Below, piece by piece: positions 37,631-48,941 of a stretch of 64,000 bases of DNA (positions are counted from its first letter, which is position 1; each line of letters starts with the position of its first letter). Source of the DNA: Patagioenas fasciata (lineage: Eukaryota > Chordata > Aves > Columbiformes > Columbidae); the NCBI RefSeq assembly GCF_037038585.1, contig NC_092523.1:45208501-45272500 (forward strand), written 5' to 3'. A program made the translations under genes and the position numbers. Under the pieces are notes generated by a model that did no database searches, had not been told where the DNA came from, and was given only the letters and a program-made list of their open reading frames with translations.

Positions 37631-40600
37631 TGAAGGGTGACAATGTCACTTATGTAGCTATCCTCTCCCAAAAATAACTATTTCCTTTTTTTTTGTGCAT
37701 GTGTGTCTGTATCCCCTCCATTTCTCAGGCACCAGGCACTTAATCTAGATTTAGTTTAAATACGGGTATTTTCATTCAAGATCTTATTTCCTGGAACTTC
37801 AGACTTTGTAATTCAGTCCTGATGAGATGAGACCGGAAATACTTTTTTAGTTCCCATTACAGACTTACATGGATTTAAAACATGAATGGCCACATCATAA
37901 GTACTGTAGGTACCTTCTTCAGTGAGCTGAATCCCCCTGTCAGGTACCAAATTCCCTATGCTAAATGTCATGGCTACCTTATCTCATTTATATCAGAACA
38001 TGGTATAAATGAAATAAAATGAACAATCTCAGGATGTCATAACATACATCAAATGTATCTTTGTAGTGTCCATGTCATATTGAGGTCTGCAGTCAGACTG
38101 ATTAGGAAAATTCAAAGCCTTATCTTTTTCTGCTTCATAACCTTCCTAAAAGTAAGGAAAAAGTGTAACAACCCTCAAGATGAATAAATCATTTAAATTG
38201 CCATGCTGTGGAAATGCCGAATGCCCACACACAGATATGAAGTTCGTGCAGTGTTGGAAATGTTCATCCCCATGCAATGAATGCAGGCAGAGATTTAAAA
38301 AACAACAAGAAAAAACCAACAACCACTTTCCTCTGGCAATTTTCCCTGTACCAAATCAACACCAATCACCTCATCCCCCTCTACAAGAGATATTCTGGAA
38401 CTCGTCCTGTGCCTATGTTGAAGTTCTTTATGGGCTAAGACCTCCAATATCAGTTATGTATTTGTAGTGTTTGTTTATAGGGCATTTTATAAAATCATAA
38501 AAGAGATTGTGTGTACCATGGCAGGGTTGCCAAATTTTACTCTGACAGCCAATGTGTTGCAGTGTGATCTATAATTCACTACTGAAAAAGGCTTAAAATG
38601 AGAGAAAAAAATCCCTGTATCTTAGCAGGAAGTTTCCTAAGATTAGAGTTTTATGGGGCTAGAAATTCAAATTGCACATCTTCTAACTGCTATTTAAATT
38701 ACCAAGCCATTCATCACATATGTTATTTAGAAAGACTGCAAGACATAATTTAAAATAGTTATAAAGAACAGTTCTCTTATTTTTCATTAAGTTCCGTGTA
38801 ATTCTTTAATCTTTCCTCCAAAAGTCTACTCCATTGGGCAGAAGCAGTATTTCATGGAGATGAGAAATGTCAGTCTTTCAAGAAACAAGAACTGGGATTT
38901 TATTGTCAAAACCAAATGCCTGCTAGTGGGCCAGCAGTGTGTTAGAGTGGGAATGACTTCAGGGGTGATATTCTGGTGCTCAACAGCATGAAAAGAGAGC
39001 CACAACTGGAGTACAAGGATTGCTAAGTGATTTTCTGTGCTTTTAAACAGCATCTCTCAAAGCAAATGGCCTGCCACTTGAAGGAATAGATTTCCTTCAT
39101 AGTTACTCCCTGCCCTTTTTCAGCTAAATCCATAAGGAGTGAGCTACAATGAATTGAATTTCAGGATCCTCTAGACATGGTGGTTGGATACATTCAAAAT
39201 GCATGGGAGCTCAGTATTACAAATCCTTCATATTAGGTTTTCGAGCACCTTTCTCTGTTCAGCACATCAGGAGGGTCGCATGCAGAGCAACATTGTCAGG
39301 TTGATTTGTCTTTGTGACTGTAATGCAGTGAGGTTGACACTGAGGTCCAATTACAACTTAGGAACCATAATAAAAAACTTGAAAGATAACAGAGGATGAA
39401 ACAAACACTCTCAAGGATTGCAATTGCAAAGAGGAATTTGAGTAAATTAGTTAGTACCATATGCTGCACAGTGTTGTGGTAATAGCCATTTCACCTAATT
39501 CTCCTTTGAAACAAAATGCACATCCATGTTTTGCAGCTGATTCAGGAACTGAGCTTCCGAGATTGATTTGTGAGATGGCAGTAATTTGGATTTGCATTTA
39601 AGACATAGAATATAATCCTCCACTGCCACCACCTCCCTCCTCTTCCTCCCCACACACTTTATCTTCATTTTAGTGATAAAAAGCCTGAATCCAGGCATCA
39701 GTCAGGACTAGAGCAATAAGCCAGAGTGCCCTGGTTGCTCCCACATGGTTACAGGTAACAGCTGACCACAGAAAAACAGAAAATCCCAAGCTTTTGAAAC
39801 TAATCTATGATTATGGACCTGTAATTACAAAGATACCAGAACATGAGGCAGGAGCTGTTATTTAACACAGAGTAGCCCAGAATAAGGTTTTGAACAGTGC
39901 ATACGTTCTTCTAACTCCCCTGCAGGTGACAAGCTAATGAGTCCATACTGCTGTGAGGACTTCTAGCTAGGCGAATCACAAAAACCTTCCTGTTTAATAT
40001 CTCTAAGCCCATTTATCATCTGCAAAGCCCCCAGGGGCCTTGTTGCAATTAAAGGCAGAGGTGTGTGCACAGCAGTGACACTGAAAGGGACAGCTAAGGA
40101 CTGGACATCCAGCTTTTCTGAGCAAGAAATAGATGCACTTCTTACTGTGCTCCTCACCTGTGAAAGACACATGGTACAGATAAAAGGAAGATGGTATTAT
40201 AGTTAAGAGGAATGGCTTTCTGTGAATGCCAGGATGAGGACCTCTTTGAATTGTTACTATGCGTGTAAATAATTGAGCAATCTATGTTTTCCTTATTAAT
40301 GGGAAGAAGCCACACTGAGTACAACTGCAGTTACCACTGGCACATCAGAAAGTCTGACCCCAGGAGGTGTGCATGGCAGTTTGGATTTCAGAATTAACAC
40401 CAGTAGTTTATGTGCTAATTTATACGCAAGGTTGTAGGCAAAATAAATCTCAGTTGTCCTTAGATACTTCTCGAGAAAGCTGTGCTGAGCTGGTGCTGTT
40501 GAAGAAAACTTTCACAGCTGATGGAGCAACATAGAAGTCCAGTTTTCATTTTATTTACCAATGATGTAAATGAGAGGAAACTCACTTCAAGAAGAAGGAA

Positions 40601-42779
40601 TTACATGGTTGTGCTATTGGCACATGGAAGATCCAGATCACATCTAGCAATGAAGCCAGTGTGAACTTATCTGCCAGATTCAGTTGTTGATAATCTGCAA
40701 ATCCGTAAGCCATTTGAAAATGTATTTGCCTTGCAGAGAATGCCAACTAGATACAGAGGTTGTTGTTTGGCTTTAGTTTTCAAAATATACACAGAGAAAA
40801 ATTAAAATCAAGAAAGCTACTTAAATTCAAGTTATATAAAACATGCAAAGGCAATGAAAAATTTTAGTGAGGTCCTAAATGGCAGCAGCTGTTTTCTTCC
40901 ACCTTCATTACAGTAAAACAAACTGACTCAGAAGCAAAATGTATTTAGTGTAGCCATATGGTCTTAAGGATAAGAAATAGAATGATACTAAGATGTCCAC
41001 ATGAAGACTCTGAAAAGCTTTTGGAAAAACAGGTGCAATTCTTATTAGAATGTCACTGGGGTTTATTACTAAAAGCAAATCTGCAAATGCTTCACCTTCT
41101 TTTATAAAATGATCTTAAAATCAAATAAATGACTTGCTATGTCCATATTTTCTTACTGTTTCATTTGACATATTTAATTTTTAAATGCTTTAGGCATACT
41201 GCTGGCTCTGTGTATAGTAGCGGTTTTGAAGACTCTAGCACCTAGCACCCAGATTTCTAATAATAGAAATTCAAGATTTTTAGTGGTAGGATAACTTTCT
41301 TTTATTAAAATGTATTGTGTTATCCTATATTTTCTTTGCTGTTATTCCTTGTCTTCAAACATAAGCTGTTTCAAACAAAATATTTGATCATGATAACAAT
41401 AATTTAATTTTAGACTCCACAGTTTAAAAAAAGTGAGGAACTCAATACATTCATCTAATTCATATCACATAATGCCCTCCCTTGAAGAACTGCTTTTATG
41501 TAGATTTCTGCCAACTTCACCATTGAAATCCTACTTTTAAATTCCTGTCAGGTGCTTTCTGCTTGAAGGGCTCCAGTGTGTGGGTGGCTGTTTTTCTTGT
41601 ATGTGCCACGAAGAGTCTGCTCCTCAGAGAGCTGGGGGAGGAGGGAAAGGGGGAATGTTTTTCCTCTTTTCATTTCATACCACATTTGTAATATGAAAGA
41701 CAAAATGTCCTACCTACTGAAAAAAGCCTCTCCTGGAAAATTTTAATGTTCCAGAAAAAAAGCCATCAATCTAGTTTGTGTGCTGGTATTTAATACCATT
41801 TACCTCATCTGCTATTAATGGCTTGATAATTTAGAATGTTGTCTAAAAATCTGTAATCTGGACCTGTTTATGCTTTTCCTTCTTCTAGATGACTGAAAGT
41901 ACATTATTTGCTCTTATCTGCCTGGAGATCAGAGAGCAATATTCTTAGACTTTGGCTTTAGTGGAATAGAAAAGACTCCACATTTTAAAGAACCTGTTGA
42001 CAAACAGGAAGTTTATAAAACCAGATCACACATAAATTTCTAAATAATATATGTTGTTGCTTTTAATTGGTTTTATCCTAGCTTCATGACAGATTAAATG
42101 TCCTGGTAACGTGCTATATAAACTCCACTTGGCAGAAGTTTCTATAATAATGTACCCTTTAAGAGGGAAAATCTTTCTCTATAAAGGAGTGTGCAATGGA
42201 ATATGTGTAACTTGGAATGTTTTGTGAGCCAAGGGACCAGTTAGCCCCATTTCGAGTTCATGAGCTGTTCCTAGACCCAAGCTCTGAGCAGGGAGTCACA
42301 TCAGGATGTCCCATCAGAGGCAAGGGTGCAACCATGCCCCATGCTCCTTTGTGCTGAATAAGCTCAGCAGGTGCCTCTGCCTGTCACTGCTCCTCTGACC
42401 CTTGCCAGGTCACTGAGTTTAATTTGATTAGCCATGAGTCAGAGAGCCTAACACTTTTCATTTGTTTCATGCATGGTATTTACTGCAAGAATTAGGTTTG
42501 TTGTGTGATGTGGGTTATAAACTATAATAATATCTGCGTAGAATGACATTTTCCTCTGGATTTTATAGTATTAGAATAAGTATTTGTGTCACACTAAATG
42601 CATGACATTATTGTTCCCAATGTTGTTTTAACACTATCTTAATGAATACTTTCCTGCATGTGTTTTCTATCATGGTGACACCTTGTGTTTCAAACTAACA
42701 AGCTAATGGTGTAGAAGAAAAATGAGTCCCAAAAATGTCAAATGCCAGAAGGTGAAAATCACATACTTTGTCAGTTCTT
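37631..42779. other. AT-rich non-coding stretch, no gene recognised
   Basis: No gene is supported. A 95-codon open frame at 38180-38467 begins with a cysteine-rich 30 residues, but the rest is unremarkable. At about 39,850-39,925 a faint reverse MIR-like block occurs (ttttgaacagtgcatacgtt). A G-rich run at 41634-41653 has several closely spaced G tracts. Confidence 0.55.
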
Positions 42780-43060
42780 CTGGTTCACAAACCAAAGCTG
42801 TCCCAGGTCAGCTCTGCTCCCGCCTTTATCTCTGCTGACTCTGCACAGAGGGTACTTGCTCGTCACAAAGAGATGCTGGTGAGAGCTGCTGGGGAGTGCT
42901 GAGCTTTTCACTGCGTTTCACCCCACCACTCTGTTTGTCATTCTGGCTGGCTCCTTCTCCAGCCACCTGCAGCACCTTCCTGCTTCCCCTGTCCCACCAC
43001 CCAGGCTGCCCCCCTGGTTTTACCAAGCAGCCGGTGCTCTGAGCCAGGCTTTAGTTACAT
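42780..43060. other. GC-richer island within AT-rich DNA
   Basis: This stretch of about 280 bp is clearly less AT-rich than its surroundings, with runs such as ccttcctgcttcccctgtcc. A 66-codon minus-strand frame lies in it without a recognisable domain. It has few CpGs, so it is not a CpG-island promoter. It could be an old repeat or part of an untranslated transcript. Confidence 0.5.
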
Positions 43061-46000
43061 TTTACTGTGCAGCTTGCTATTTGTTTGTGGCATGTTTCTG
43101 GATGCCTTCTCATCGACATCATGAGAAACAGCCCTTCCTTATTGTTTCTTTTCCCTCACCAACACTGAAAAGATGTTGAAAACCTCAGGGGTTACTTACA
43201 AGAAGCTGTGGCAGCAATGTGTGTGCTTTCTTACAGTTGACTGGAGAGTTGGAGACATCCTCCTCCTAATTAGGGAACATAAACTCTGCTGCTTTAATTA
43301 CAGCAAGGAGTAAGCTATAACAGCATAAGCACCTTCATACTGATATAGCTGTGTCCACTTGAGCAACTGCATTAACATCATTAAAGAAGAAAAAAAATAA
43401 ATCACACCCTCTGACAAAATAGTCATCATAAGGCAGAGGTTCACACCAAAACATAACGCAGAGCAATAAATGCATTACTCACCAGGTCTATTTGAATCTT
43501 TTTTGAATGTAGAAGCTTCTTTAAAATACATATTCCCTATTGCGATGAAGTCATCACTTCCAGTAAATTACTTGCGTTACTGATTTTGGACATACACTCA
43601 CAATGAATCTCCAAAGAGATATTTATTTGAATATATGATTTTTCTAACTAAGTGCTGTTCCACATTTCTGGAAATATGCTTAGCACATTAAATATTTATT
43701 TTAGTAAAAAATATCTTCTGTATTTCAAGGCAATTCAGAGATATTGCATGTAACTATTCTTCTTATTTTAAAGAAATATTTCATCTGATGCTTCAAATAT
43801 TAAATATTATGCTAATAAATAGCCATCAAAATGAAACTTGCTGTGGGGACTGGGCAGCTCAGCTTACAGCTATGAGCTACAGGAATCTTTTTCCTCCTCT
43901 GAAAGGTCTAGACCTGACCCCTATCTGACACAGGACAGATATTGGTGGAGGTTAGATGCGATTAGACAAGGCAGTTTCTATACTACTGTGCAAGAAAACT
44001 ATGGCACCAACCAGGGGTTTATAGTTCCTCAGTTTGATCTTGCCTTGGAGAGCATAAATGGAATAAAAATCTCCCATAATCTTGCTAGAGACTCCCACAG
44101 CAAGGAGTTGGCCAAGTGAGTTGAGTTCTATATACCTGTAGCTTAATCAGCAGTCACTATATTTTACAAGGCTCAGGTGAATTCAAATTCCCTTATCCTT
44201 TAGATTTTCACCACCTGATGAGAAAGAAGCCAGAGCACAGACAGATCTTCAGATTTGCTCTCTTGCCCCCAATACAAGTAGAGTTTATGTAAACTGGGTT
44301 TATTTTTATTTATTTTTATAAATATACAAACACATACATATATATATATGTTCACATGCACATACGTATATATATAACTCCTCCTGAATGCCTCTTTCCT
44401 GACAGTGCAACAAGGAGAGAGCAGGGGGGGTCTGCTAAATAGCTGCAACAGCATTGATTCAAGGTGCTTCTGGCTGAGTCAATGTGAAGGCTGCACTCAC
44501 CTCTGCAAGCAGAATTTGCTTTATCTTACCCACAATAGCATGTGTGTCTTAAATGCTCCTGTTCTGAAATGAGTGGCTAAGTTCAGATACTGTGTTTCAA
44601 ATTAAACACCAAATATGATTTTATTTCCTCATGGAAGACACAGAATGCTTATCCTGACATAAAACATGCTTTTAAGGTACAAATTACATGCAGATCACCT
44701 GGACTGATAATATAGGTATTCCTTTCAAAGGTCTGATTTAACTGTGTATTTGTTATTTCAGTTTGGAGGTATTTGTTTGCCATGATGATTTTTAACTAAA
44801 CCATTGCTCTGGATATCACTCTGCCGTTTTCTAACTGGTTTCCCTATTTACAGTAACAGATCTTTGCAATAAAGTTTATCAGCCACCCATTTAGATTAAA
44901 AGCAAGACTGAAGTTCCTGTATGCCCAGACTGTGTTACTTTCATACACTTGTAGCTATGATAAACAAGTCTGCCTCTTAGTGTGTAGAAATGTAAACATA
45001 TAAAGCATGCGTTTATGCACATCCTGAGATGTGAAATTCTAAAAATGCTGGAACAGTGAAACAAGAAAATAAGTTGTTACCCAGGAATCACAGGATGTCA
45101 TGTTCTTGCACCATGCATGTGTTGATTAAGTGTGTAATATTTAAGGCGAACAGAGTAGTTACGAATTTGCTTAATGGAAAGATTATCTGCAGTATATTTA
45201 GTTCTACAACTAATGAGACATACGGCTATAAATCAGTGCTCTTTAAATGTTGCCTTATTTCTTATAGGCCTCACATATTCTTTCCCTGGATGATCTCAAA
45301 GCACATTTAAAAAGCTGGTGTATTCTAATTAGCCACAATCGACCACTGAAATATATTTCAATTTTAGTAGAGTGTCTCAAGCCAAACAAGTCAGAGAACA
45401 GGATCAAATAAATTTATATTAGTTATAGACCAAGTTTTATTTAAAAGCTCTTCCACAAAGCAATAGAGTGAACATGTCATTATCTGGAACCTCATGCTGA
45501 ATCTAGGCAGATTTCCTGAAACATTATCTTAATGCTCACACAAATGTAATTACTACTAAATCAATATTTTGTATTCGAGCCTAATTACAGTACATTAATT
45601 AGAATGCTACTAAAGAGATGTGCAGTTGGCTCGTTAGTAGACTTTAGCTGGCTGATATTAAAACTGACAAAGGATTTCAGCTTTGGTTGCCCTGATGTAA
45701 GTACACAATGTTAGAATCAGCTTTGCCAGTTTTGATAATTGTGCCATGTACAGTACATCTCCAAAGAGCAACTAATCTCACTGTTCCAAAATAAATTCTC
45801 ACGGAAAACATGACTCCTCTTTTCTTCAGTTGCCATTCATATTTCTGAAAGGTATCGTTTCCTTCCTAACATTGCAAATTGGAAAGGGCAGGTAGGACCC
45901 ATCTAACTTTCTTGTAGTTTGCCATCATAAGAACTACAAGATCAGAGCTGCACAGAAAAATGCATTGCCTTAAGAATCATGCCAAAACTATCCTTCCTTG

Positions 46001-46558
46001 CAGTTCGAGACAGGTTTGTGTCATCATAGTCAGCAGACACGTCAGCTTCCTGTGGATATAACAAGCACTTCAGCACAGGGAAAAAAAAATGTTCATTTTC
46101 TGGCATAGGAATTAGCCTTGATCATGGTCAGAAATTCCAAAACTTCTATACTAATTCCCACTCCTTATTAGCAAACTTCTTGGTACATTTAGCTCCCACA
46201 GGATCCTTCTCCTGTTATAAAATATTCCTTCCAGAGTTTACTGTGATGATGTGTAATAAGCATTCATACAAAGTAATTAAGGCTTCAATTTGTGTAATTG
46301 CTGGTCTTCTTTTCCACAGAACCCAAATGCATAACGACCACTAAAGGCAATGTCTCCAAATGGCAGACAGAGAAGGTGGAAGCACCATGCTGTCTTCATT
46401 ATCGAAATGATTTGGGAAAGAGATGGAGAAATGGAGGAGACTGAGGTTTCTTTGCTTCTTTCGTCACCTTCATGTAAACATATGGAGAAATGTGAGGTGT
46501 CCCACATGTATTAATTTTGTTCCTTGCCATTTCTTTACCTCAACACAAACTCCTGGAG
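43061..46558. other. AT-rich stretch, possible regulatory element, no gene recognised
   Basis: No gene is supported. A TA-rich simple tract lies at about 44300-44377. From about 45,310 to 45,800 the sequence is unique, lacks simple repeats and has several TAATTA cores (45326, 45546, 45581, 45594). That is the texture often seen in vertebrate conserved non-coding elements, but conservation cannot be judged from one sequence. Confidence 0.5.
44300..44377 (+). repeat. TA-rich simple repeat
   Basis: Alternating tatatata stretches with cacatacata and catacgta interruptions, preceded by tttatttttattta. Confidence 0.8.
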
Positions 46559-46618
46559 AAGATCTAAGAAATCTAAGATCGAAGAAATCTAAGACCTAAG
46601 AAGATCTAAGAAATAAGA
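46559..46618 (+). repeat. Short tandem repeat of a gatctaagaaatctaa unit
   Basis: A 16-base unit appears twice, with one C/T-to-G type change (gatctaag versus gatcgaag). It is followed by a shortened gacctaagaa copy and another gatctaagaaataa copy. This looks like replication slippage that created a small minisatellite. Confidence 0.8.
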
Positions 46619-48814
46619 AAATATTAATATTGAATAACAATAGAGAAACGGTATTATCTATGTCAAAATCTAATACTCAGTTTTGCAAACAATTATGACA
46701 AACTGGAGACAATTAATACTAGAAGTGCAGGGATGACCTTGAAAATTACTTTGTTCTGTCCAGTGAAAGACTAAATGCAAAACAAAGGCATCTCAAGTGA
46801 AGACATTTAAGAGGCAATTAAGTCATGATCCATTTGTTCCATGTAAAAGGAAAATATCTTATCATAGCAGACATTTCAATCTAGTCAACTCAGGCTCTCC
46901 AAGAGATAAAATCATGAATACTCAAGTAAGGATTAAATTGCATTTTTTTGAGATTATGTTTTTAAAATGAACTTAACAAGCTGTCAGAGCAGATTACAAA
47001 TGACCGCTAAGCTTTCTGCTCTTTTGGTCAAGACCGGATGTTGCTGTAAGCAGTATGCTGAGTTGGCTCAGTATGTAAAACTCGAAAGATGGTTTTCTGG
47101 CATGCAGGAGGTCAAGAGTAAGTATAGAAAAGTTCCTTTTTCCTCGAGATCTACAAGCCTTCTGAACTGAGAGATATAGAGGACAGTCACTTTCTGCCTT
47201 CAGACTCCAAGACAGTGCCAAATCTAACTTCTCTTTAAAAATGTGTTTTATGAGCTACTCCAGGAAATGTGGATGGAACACATTTTTATCTCAATAAGCA
47301 CTGTATTTTTTTTTTTTCCTCTGACTCCAGGAGTGGTGAGCTCAATCCTGTTTCATTGGCTGGGTAAATGATCTGACACTAAAACCTTTTTTCCCACCTC
47401 TTATTCTTGACCGATTCATAGTCCACTATGGGAGCAACTTAAAATTCATATTAATTTGCTAAATGTCAGCAATCCAAAGAAATCACAGGTCTATTTCTAT
47501 GCTGTTCTGACTTGATTATGAATCATCAACAAAATGAAACATATGCACGGGGCATGCTTTTTACCTACATATTCAATATAATATTATGCCTCTCACTGAA
47601 CATGTGCTTACGATAGATATGTTTACTAATTCTAGAATAACTAGGTTATTTTTCTATAAACCTTTATGCTTCCTCTTGTAGAATACTGTGGGATTTCAGG
47701 TCTTAATTTTTTACTTTATGCTTTACAGGCACTACTTTACAGTTTTTCTTACATATGCTTTCAGAGACAAACACATATTTTGAATTTTATTGGTTTGTTC
47801 AAAATCTAGTACAGCCTGCACCATAAAGCAAAACTAAGATCATCAAAGTCATTACATAAATAAACATAATTGTTAAAATCTATTCAGTGCACATCCAGAG
47901 AAGCCTGAAGCATCATTTCTTCAAAGAAACACTGATTCTACCCATTTTGCAGTGAATACCAGAACAGATTGGCAGCAAGCGCCTCTGGGTCTGCCCTGTA
48001 GAGATTTCAAAATTGTGTCTTTCTTGGCAATAGTATAATGAGACATCTAAGCTTCTCTTTGCCAGCTTAATGTTTTTGGCAGAAACAACTGTATTTAGCA
48101 CCAAATACCAGTAATCAAGGTTGAGCAGCTTCAGTTTTTACATATTTTCCCTCTTTTTCTATTAAAAAAAAAAACAACCCAGAAACTAAAGGTTAGAGAC
48201 CTTAAAAATGTCTGCTATGCTAGCTTAAGGTGGCTTGGCACAGGATATTGTATTTAAGATAATTTTCCTCAGACCTCTTTCCTATTCTGCAAGATTTATA
48301 CTTCTGCACTTCAAGTCAATTCTCTTTGGAGAGATTTAAAAAAAAAATAAATAAAAGAAAAAGATTGCAACTCCCTATCAAGGTTATCCTCACAGACATC
48401 AGTGCTAAGGCAGAGGTTACTCATACCTCATTTGTAACTTATCCAGGCAACTCACGGTAATTTTAATGAACTTATCAAGAAAATCTCTCAGCTAGATCTG
48501 TGAGAGGTGCCTGCCTTCAAGATTTAAAGCCTCACCACCTTTCAGCAGTCAGCTACCACCCATTCCTAGGAGCTGCCCAGGTTTTCTACACATCTTTCAC
48601 TTGGAACTTCAACATCTGGCTTTGGACATAGCACAAAACACGTAAATCTGAATTAAAATGAGCTTCAAAATGCCCAGCTTATATCTCAACCTGTAAGCAT
48701 GCTTTTGGAGGTGTTTCCATTTTAGTGTGCGTCTGAGTATCCTCAGATTATCATCACCAAGTCCAGCTGCCTAAGAAACACAGACAATGCCAGCACAGTT
48801 TCCTCGAGTAACCA
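46619..48814. other. AT-rich non-coding stretch with a tRNA-like segment
   Basis: No gene is supported. A segment at 47058-47125 has a good match to a pol III A box and a poor B box, possibly an old tRNA-derived SINE. T-rich (47309-47319) and A-rich (48164-48174) runs are present. Open frames are under 80 codons. Confidence 0.55.
47058..47125 (+). repeat. Possible decayed tRNA-derived sequence
   Basis: The bases tggctcagtatg at 47064-47075 match the pol III A-box pattern TRGCNNAGYNGG at all but one fixed position. About 46 bases downstream, where a B box should lie, ggtcaagagta only loosely resembles GGTTCRANYCC. No cloverleaf with intact acceptor stem can be drawn, so it is not a working tRNA. 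It may be a tRNA pseudogene, a SINE head, or chance. Confidence 0.2.
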
Positions 48815-48941
48815 TCACTTGAGGCATTTAAGAGACATGTAGATGAGGTTCTCAGGGTCATGGTTTAGTGCCAGAGTTAGGCCATGGTTGGACTCAACGA
48901 TCTTGAGGGTCTCTTCCAACTGAAATGACTATGATTTTATG
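48815..48941 (+). mobile_element. 3' end fragment of a CR1 LINE
   Basis: The segment runs through gacatgtagatgaggttctc, ggtcatggtttagtgccaga, ccatggttggactcaacgat and cttgagggtctcttccaact, then ends actatgattttatg. This is the well-known order of the CR1 3' untranslated end in birds (ggttggactcgatgatctt, then aggtcttttccaacc, then attctatg repeats). CR1 is a non-LTR retrotransposon that is nearly always cut off at the 5' end, and only about 125 bp remain here with no reverse transcriptase. The plus-strand orientation is given by the 3' terminus. The left edge is approximate. This is the strongest clue to the type of organism. Confidence 0.93.
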
